From Lates calcarifer (taxonomy: Eukaryota; Chordata; Actinopteri; Centropomidae): DNA of 64,000 bases. A program made the position numbers and the translations under genes. The notes below the pieces were generated by a model. That model worked only from the letters and a program-made list of their open reading frames with translations, was not told where the DNA came from and searched no databases. The stretch covers positions 6,960,747-7,024,746 of the forward strand of contig NC_066844.1 in NCBI RefSeq assembly GCF_001640805.2, written 5' to 3'. Position 1 is the stretch's first letter; the number at the start of each line of letters is the position of its first letter. Of this stretch, positions 60,595 through 64,000 are shown in pieces.

Positions 60595-60800
60595 GTTTGC
60601 GTCGTTTACGGTTGCTAAAATCGGTCAAACTGAGAAGCCAGGAGTATTTTTTATCAAGTCCTGGCCAAAGTCGTTGTTTTTAAGTGGGGAAATGCAAGAA
60701 ATTGAGCGAAAAACGCCGAGGAAAATGACTGGCGGCCGAACACCTGTGGCTGGGAGGAGCGAAGTCAGTGTGTACAGTGACCACCTCATTGAAGGTAAGG
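60595..60800 (+). other. CpG-dense block with short ORF and splice donor (orphan first-exon candidate)
   Basis: CpG is common here while the surrounding tens of kilobases are CpG-poor. An ATG at 60692 opens a frame of 34 codons (MQEIERKTPRKMTGGR then TPVAGRSEVSVYSDHLIE) that stays open to a good donor, GTAAGG at 60795. A second in-frame ATG is at 60725. The product is unknown to me. It could be the first exon of an unrecognised gene, the promoter and first exon of a DNA transposon (for example the source of the YqaJ remnant downstream), or chance. No matching acceptor exon was found. Confidence 0.3.
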
Positions 60801-61183
60801 TAACTTATGTGGTTATGTATGAGGATACTTTCCAACAATAAACTTACTGTAAACTTACTGTTTTTTCTTTACTGTGTTGGAGTTTGTACCCCTGTAAGTG
60901 AACGTGAATTAGCTAACTACAAAGTGTTTTGTTAATTAGTAGACTGACGCATCAAAATACAAAACCTTGTTTTCAGTGCGTAGTGTAGTAATACAGTTCG
61001 GTATTGGTTTGGAGTAATAATAATAATGATTTATAACGTAGCCTATTTACGTGTGTATGTACACTCACCTATAGATACCCCCATTCAGTTAAATGCATTT
61101 CTGTGTTTTGGGGTGGGTAAATGTTGCCCAAACACCTGTTACACTGTTTGCGCTGTGCTTCATTATATTATTTAGGGGAACTA

Positions 61184-62026
61184 CGAGGTATGACTGTTAA
61201 ATAACAAGACTAATGCTGTAATACAATTTTATTGAACATAAACTTTTTTCAGTGTTTTCTCCTTCAGTATACTCCCCTTCTGCATCAACACACCGCTGTA
61301 TCTGGGTCTTACACTGATCAAAGCAATGCAGTAGGTCGTCTTTGGACACGTCTCAGAACCTCTGTCTTTCTTTTCTCATCTTCTGACACAGATTCAAAAC
61401 GTGTTCCTTTGAGCACAGATTTCCACAGAAAAGAAAAAAGTCACACAGTGCTAGATCAGGTGAATAGGGAGGGTGATCAAGCACTGCAATTTGTTTATGG
61501 GCCAGAAACTGCTTTAGGAGGGCACAGTGTGAGCTGGTGTGCAGAAGTTGTGGGATAACTTTGGCACACACTTTTGTCATGTTCAACTTTTCATGCAAAA
61601 TTTGCAGAACTGTCTCTTTATCAATGGAGATCATTTCTGCTATTATTCTTATACTCAGTCATTGATCATTTAGAACGATTATTATTTTTACATTTGTTGA
61701 ATGTTTTCAGAAGTTTTTGATGTGCATGGGCATGCAGAACGTTCATTGTCTTGCACATCCTCTCTGCCTTCAAAAAATCTTTTGAGCCATTCTAACACAC
61801 GTTCTTGTGTTCCCCATTCAATGTAGGAAAAGATTTGGCTACTGTGTAGTTAAATTTCACCAAAAATTTCAAGTTAGTGCGTTGCTCAACTTTTAAGATA
61901 ATCATTTCCAATGCCTTGGCTGTTGTGTGTGTGTGAATACCCAGCCTTTAATATATAACACTCAGTGTGACTGTGGATCATGTGGTTTTATCCTCCTAAG
62001 TGCAGTTATTTAATAGCCATACCTCA
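61184..62026 (-). mobile_element. mariner transposon, internally deleted, transposase on minus strand
   Basis: The ends are inverted repeats: cgaggtatgactgttaaata on the left and, complemented, tgaggtatggctattaaata on the right (19 of 22 match). TA dinucleotides flank both sides, as expected for a mariner target site. On the minus strand, 61634 to 61353 encodes SIDKETVLQILHEKLNM, the helix-turn-helix region of mariner transposases, and then LDHPPYSPDLALCDFFLF, the block with the third catalytic Asp of DD34D. A deletion joins them at about 61541, removing the first two catalytic Asp. At 843 bp it is about two-thirds of a full element. Further N-terminal homology up to about 61900 is broken by stops. 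It is a dead copy. Confidence 0.88.
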
Positions 62027-62828
62027 TAATAACTTAAATACTTGTGGCCGCAACATCACTCATTCTGACGTCGTTCCTCAGGGATTGACGTAGTTGGTTT
62101 TTTTTAATCTTGATAATCTAACCTGTGTCAACTCGTAACAAAGGTTGTAAGGACTATGAAAGTCTTAAATTCTTAAATCTTAAATTTATGGGATGTTGTT
62201 CCTGAAATATGTATGAAATATGTAGCAAAGCCCGCCACTTGTCACTTGTTGCCCAAGCAATGGTAAACAGCCATGTAGGATCAGACTACAATGGATAAGA
62301 TGCATTGTATTTTGCACAGAGTACCTAATTTTAGTGGTTAATGAACCCATGGAGAGTAATTGTTTTCTTGAGTTCTGTGTGATTCTTGTGCAGCACAACC
62401 TTATTGCCACAAGCGTTTAAGCGATTTTGTTCCTCTTTTCTGTAGACTGAACTCCCACAGTTAACCTTGGTGATGCCCATGCCTGAGAGGTGAGAGTCAA
62501 GTCCACGGACAACAAAGACTCACAGATGGTGCAGAGGTCTTGCTGGAATTGACAAGGTAAATTTGGTACAATTTTACTCATATTTTGTCTTTAGGAGATG
62601 ATGATGAGTATAGCACAACATGGAAGTGAAAGCAGAGCTCTGTGATGTGAAAGTGCAATAAAAATGTTTTTGTCCCTAAAATCAGTGAACAATTGTGGAA
62701 CATGCAAAGACAGCATTTAAACTGTAGAAAGATATTGGCATGCATATATGTTTAGATGGTTAGTTCACTGATGTCTCAGATTAAGTCTCAGACAATGGGT
62801 GTTTTTTTAACTGATATGTTCTGACTGT
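62027..62828. other. Stretch between mariner and hairpin, nothing recognised
   Basis: No coding family recognised. A segment with acceptor-like (ctgtag, 62446) and donor-like (gtaaat, 62566) ends exists at 62447-62565, but it has stops in every frame I checked that would join the CpG-block ORF. Confidence 0.5.
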
Positions 62829-62957
62829 CTGCAGTCTTCATCAGAAATGCTGCTGACGCTTTTTGTCAGCTGATTTATGTGGTAACAGGTGGGACAGCCA
62901 TGTCCATATAAATCAGCTGACAGGAAGCTTCAGCAACACTTCTGATGAAGACTGCAG
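62829..62957. repeat. Long hairpin: 54-nt inverted repeat
   Basis: The arms 62829-62882 and 62904-62957 match at 48 of 54 positions with a 21-base loop. Three of the six mismatches would be G-U pairs in RNA from the + strand, so 51 of 54 positions could pair. The ends are ctgcagtcttcatcaga and its inverse. The size suits a short MITE or a miRNA-like precursor. Confidence 0.85.
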
Positions 62958-63052
62958 GCCTGGCAGTCGAAACATGCTAAGTAAAAAACACCTGTCTAAA
63001 ACTCAACAAAATTATCTTCTTCAGTCTGTTGTTTATATGTTCTTTTCACTGT

Positions 63053-63290
63053 GAATTTCAGTGCCCACACTGCAAAGCAAGATGAGGTTGATCTGTGCCT
63101 GTGTGCTGGAGACAAGGGATTCTGCCTTATCAACAATGGAGATGATGTTATACAGGAGCTGCTACTTCCAAGTCCAGGTACAGCTTCACATTGTGGATGC
63201 TGACTGTTGCCACTTTGTGGTGTGGAAGCTCAAACACATGACTAACATTAATGTATTTTTTAAAGCAATGTTTATTGAGAAGATTAAATA
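63053..63290 (+). pseudogene. Frameshifted YqaJ-type exonuclease remnant (ISL2EU/PHIS transposon-like)
   Basis: The frame containing 63154 reads SCYFQVQVQLHIVDADCC followed by HFVVWKLKHM. This fits the YqaJ exonuclease signature (YYYQVQxQL...CDFVVWT). In another frame just upstream, GDKGFCLINNGDD fits the preceding FCL-x-G block, and at 63053 EFQCP is reminiscent of the catalytic ExKCP box with Lys replaced by Gln. At least two frameshifts separate these pieces. In animals such domains occur mainly in ISL2EU/PHIS-type DNA transposons and in some viruses. No transposase was seen. Confidence 0.6.
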
Positions 63291-63529
63291 ATACAACAAA
63301 GGCATTAGTGATTTTATATTTAATAAGAACTAAAACTGTGTACAACAATTGGTTGTATTCAATTTCTTTCAAGTGCAAACTTTTCAGACCTAGGGCTGAA
63401 TTCAATCAAAAGTAATGAGTATGGCAGACCTTTTACATCTTCCTTTTCTGTGGTGATTTACAATTGTCAATAGCTAAATCAACTGTCCTTCATTCAATCT
63501 AATTTATCAAATCTTAGTTATGCTTTATT

Positions 63530-63556
63530 TTATATATATATGATATATATATATAT

Positions 63557-63594
<38 letters not shown>
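63530..63594. repeat. (AT)n microsatellite
   Basis: About 65 bases of alternating T and A with two short interruptions (tg at 63541, tattatttta at about 63556). Can form a cruciform. Confidence 0.9.
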
Positions 63595-63597
<3 letters not shown>

Positions 63598-63802
63598 AAG
63601 ATTCACTAAAAACACATAATGCTTTTGTTCTGGTAGTATTCCAACATTTTTGAAGTTTTAAAGCAGGATTTTTAGATAGGAAAAACCATATAAATAATTG
63701 ATATTTATCAGAAGTGTCTTTTATTTCATAGCTTTAATCAATAATCATTGCAATAATTTGATATACTGGCCTGTTATTTTTACCTGTCATGTAAAAAAAA
63801 TA

Positions 63803-64000
63803 GTCATAGTATAGTAAGGCTTCAGAACTGGTCAAAAAATGTCATAGTATAGTAAGGCTTCAAAAAAAAGTAATAGTATAGTAAGGCATGAGAATGGTCA
63901 AAAAAGTCATAGTATAGTAAGGAATGAAAAATGGTCAAAAAAAGTCATAGTATAGTAGCTTCCAAAACCGCAAAAAGTCAGTATAGTAAGGCTCAAAATG
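63803..64000 (+). repeat. Minisatellite, ~29-38 bp unit, continues past the window
   Basis: The core GTCATAGTATAGTAAGG recurs, with changes, at 63803, 63841, 63870, 63906, 63944 and 63977. Spacing is 38, 29, 36, 38 and 33 bases. Units usually continue 'cttcaa' then 'tggtcaaaaaa'. The array reaches the last base, so its full length is unknown. Confidence 0.92.

Noticed and set aside
61232..61558. Plus-strand open frame of about 108 codons
   Set aside because: It is antisense to the mariner transposase, which is clearly on the minus strand.
62447..62565. Second exon following the CpG-block ORF
   Set aside because: Joining it to 60794 gives an immediate stop, and the alternative acceptor tested also reaches a stop.

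Overview
The window is vertebrate nuclear DNA, most probably from a percomorph (spiny-rayed) teleost. Three things point there: GT-AG introns of up to about 10 kb, a low density of coding sequence, and many dispersed repeats that I recognise from memory as common in percomorph genomes. No bacterial, organellar or tRNA/rRNA gene was seen.

The only intact gene recognised is the 3' two-thirds of a group III metabotropic glutamate receptor on the + strand. The best fit is grm4 (mGluR4). Eight coding exons run from 22096 to the TAA at 57273-57275. All seven introns begin GT and end AG, and every splice phase agrees across its junction. Together they encode about 667 residues: the second half of the Venus-flytrap glutamate-binding domain, the nine-cysteine linker, all seven membrane helices and the cytoplasmic tail ending Asn-His-Ala-Ile. 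The first exon here begins in the middle of the protein (about human residue 246), so the start codon, signal peptide and first lobe must lie upstream. No matching exon was recognised in positions 1-22095, which I read as the end of a long intron.

The introns (23017-33181, 33383-43437 and 45808-54596 are the largest) hold microsatellites, SINE-like and MITE-like repeats and a decayed LINE fragment (11884-12437). Two oppositely oriented copies of one repeat lie in the introns either side of the 33182-33382 exon.

After the grm4 3' UTR (two AATAAA signals, 58328 and 58818) comes a transposon graveyard, about 60-64 kb. It contains the RNase H/zinc-knuckle end of a LINE, a CpG-dense block with a short ORF and a splice donor, an internally deleted mariner (61184-62026) with terminal inverted repeats and flanking TA, a 54-nt-armed hairpin, a frameshifted YqaJ-type exonuclease remnant like those carried by ISL2EU/PHIS DNA transposons, an AT microsatellite and a roughly 35-bp minisatellite that runs off the end of the window.

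No clearly undescribed system was found. The best leads are the CpG-dense orphan exon candidate, the long hairpin, the YqaJ remnant, and the inverted repeats that could help circularise a receptor exon.
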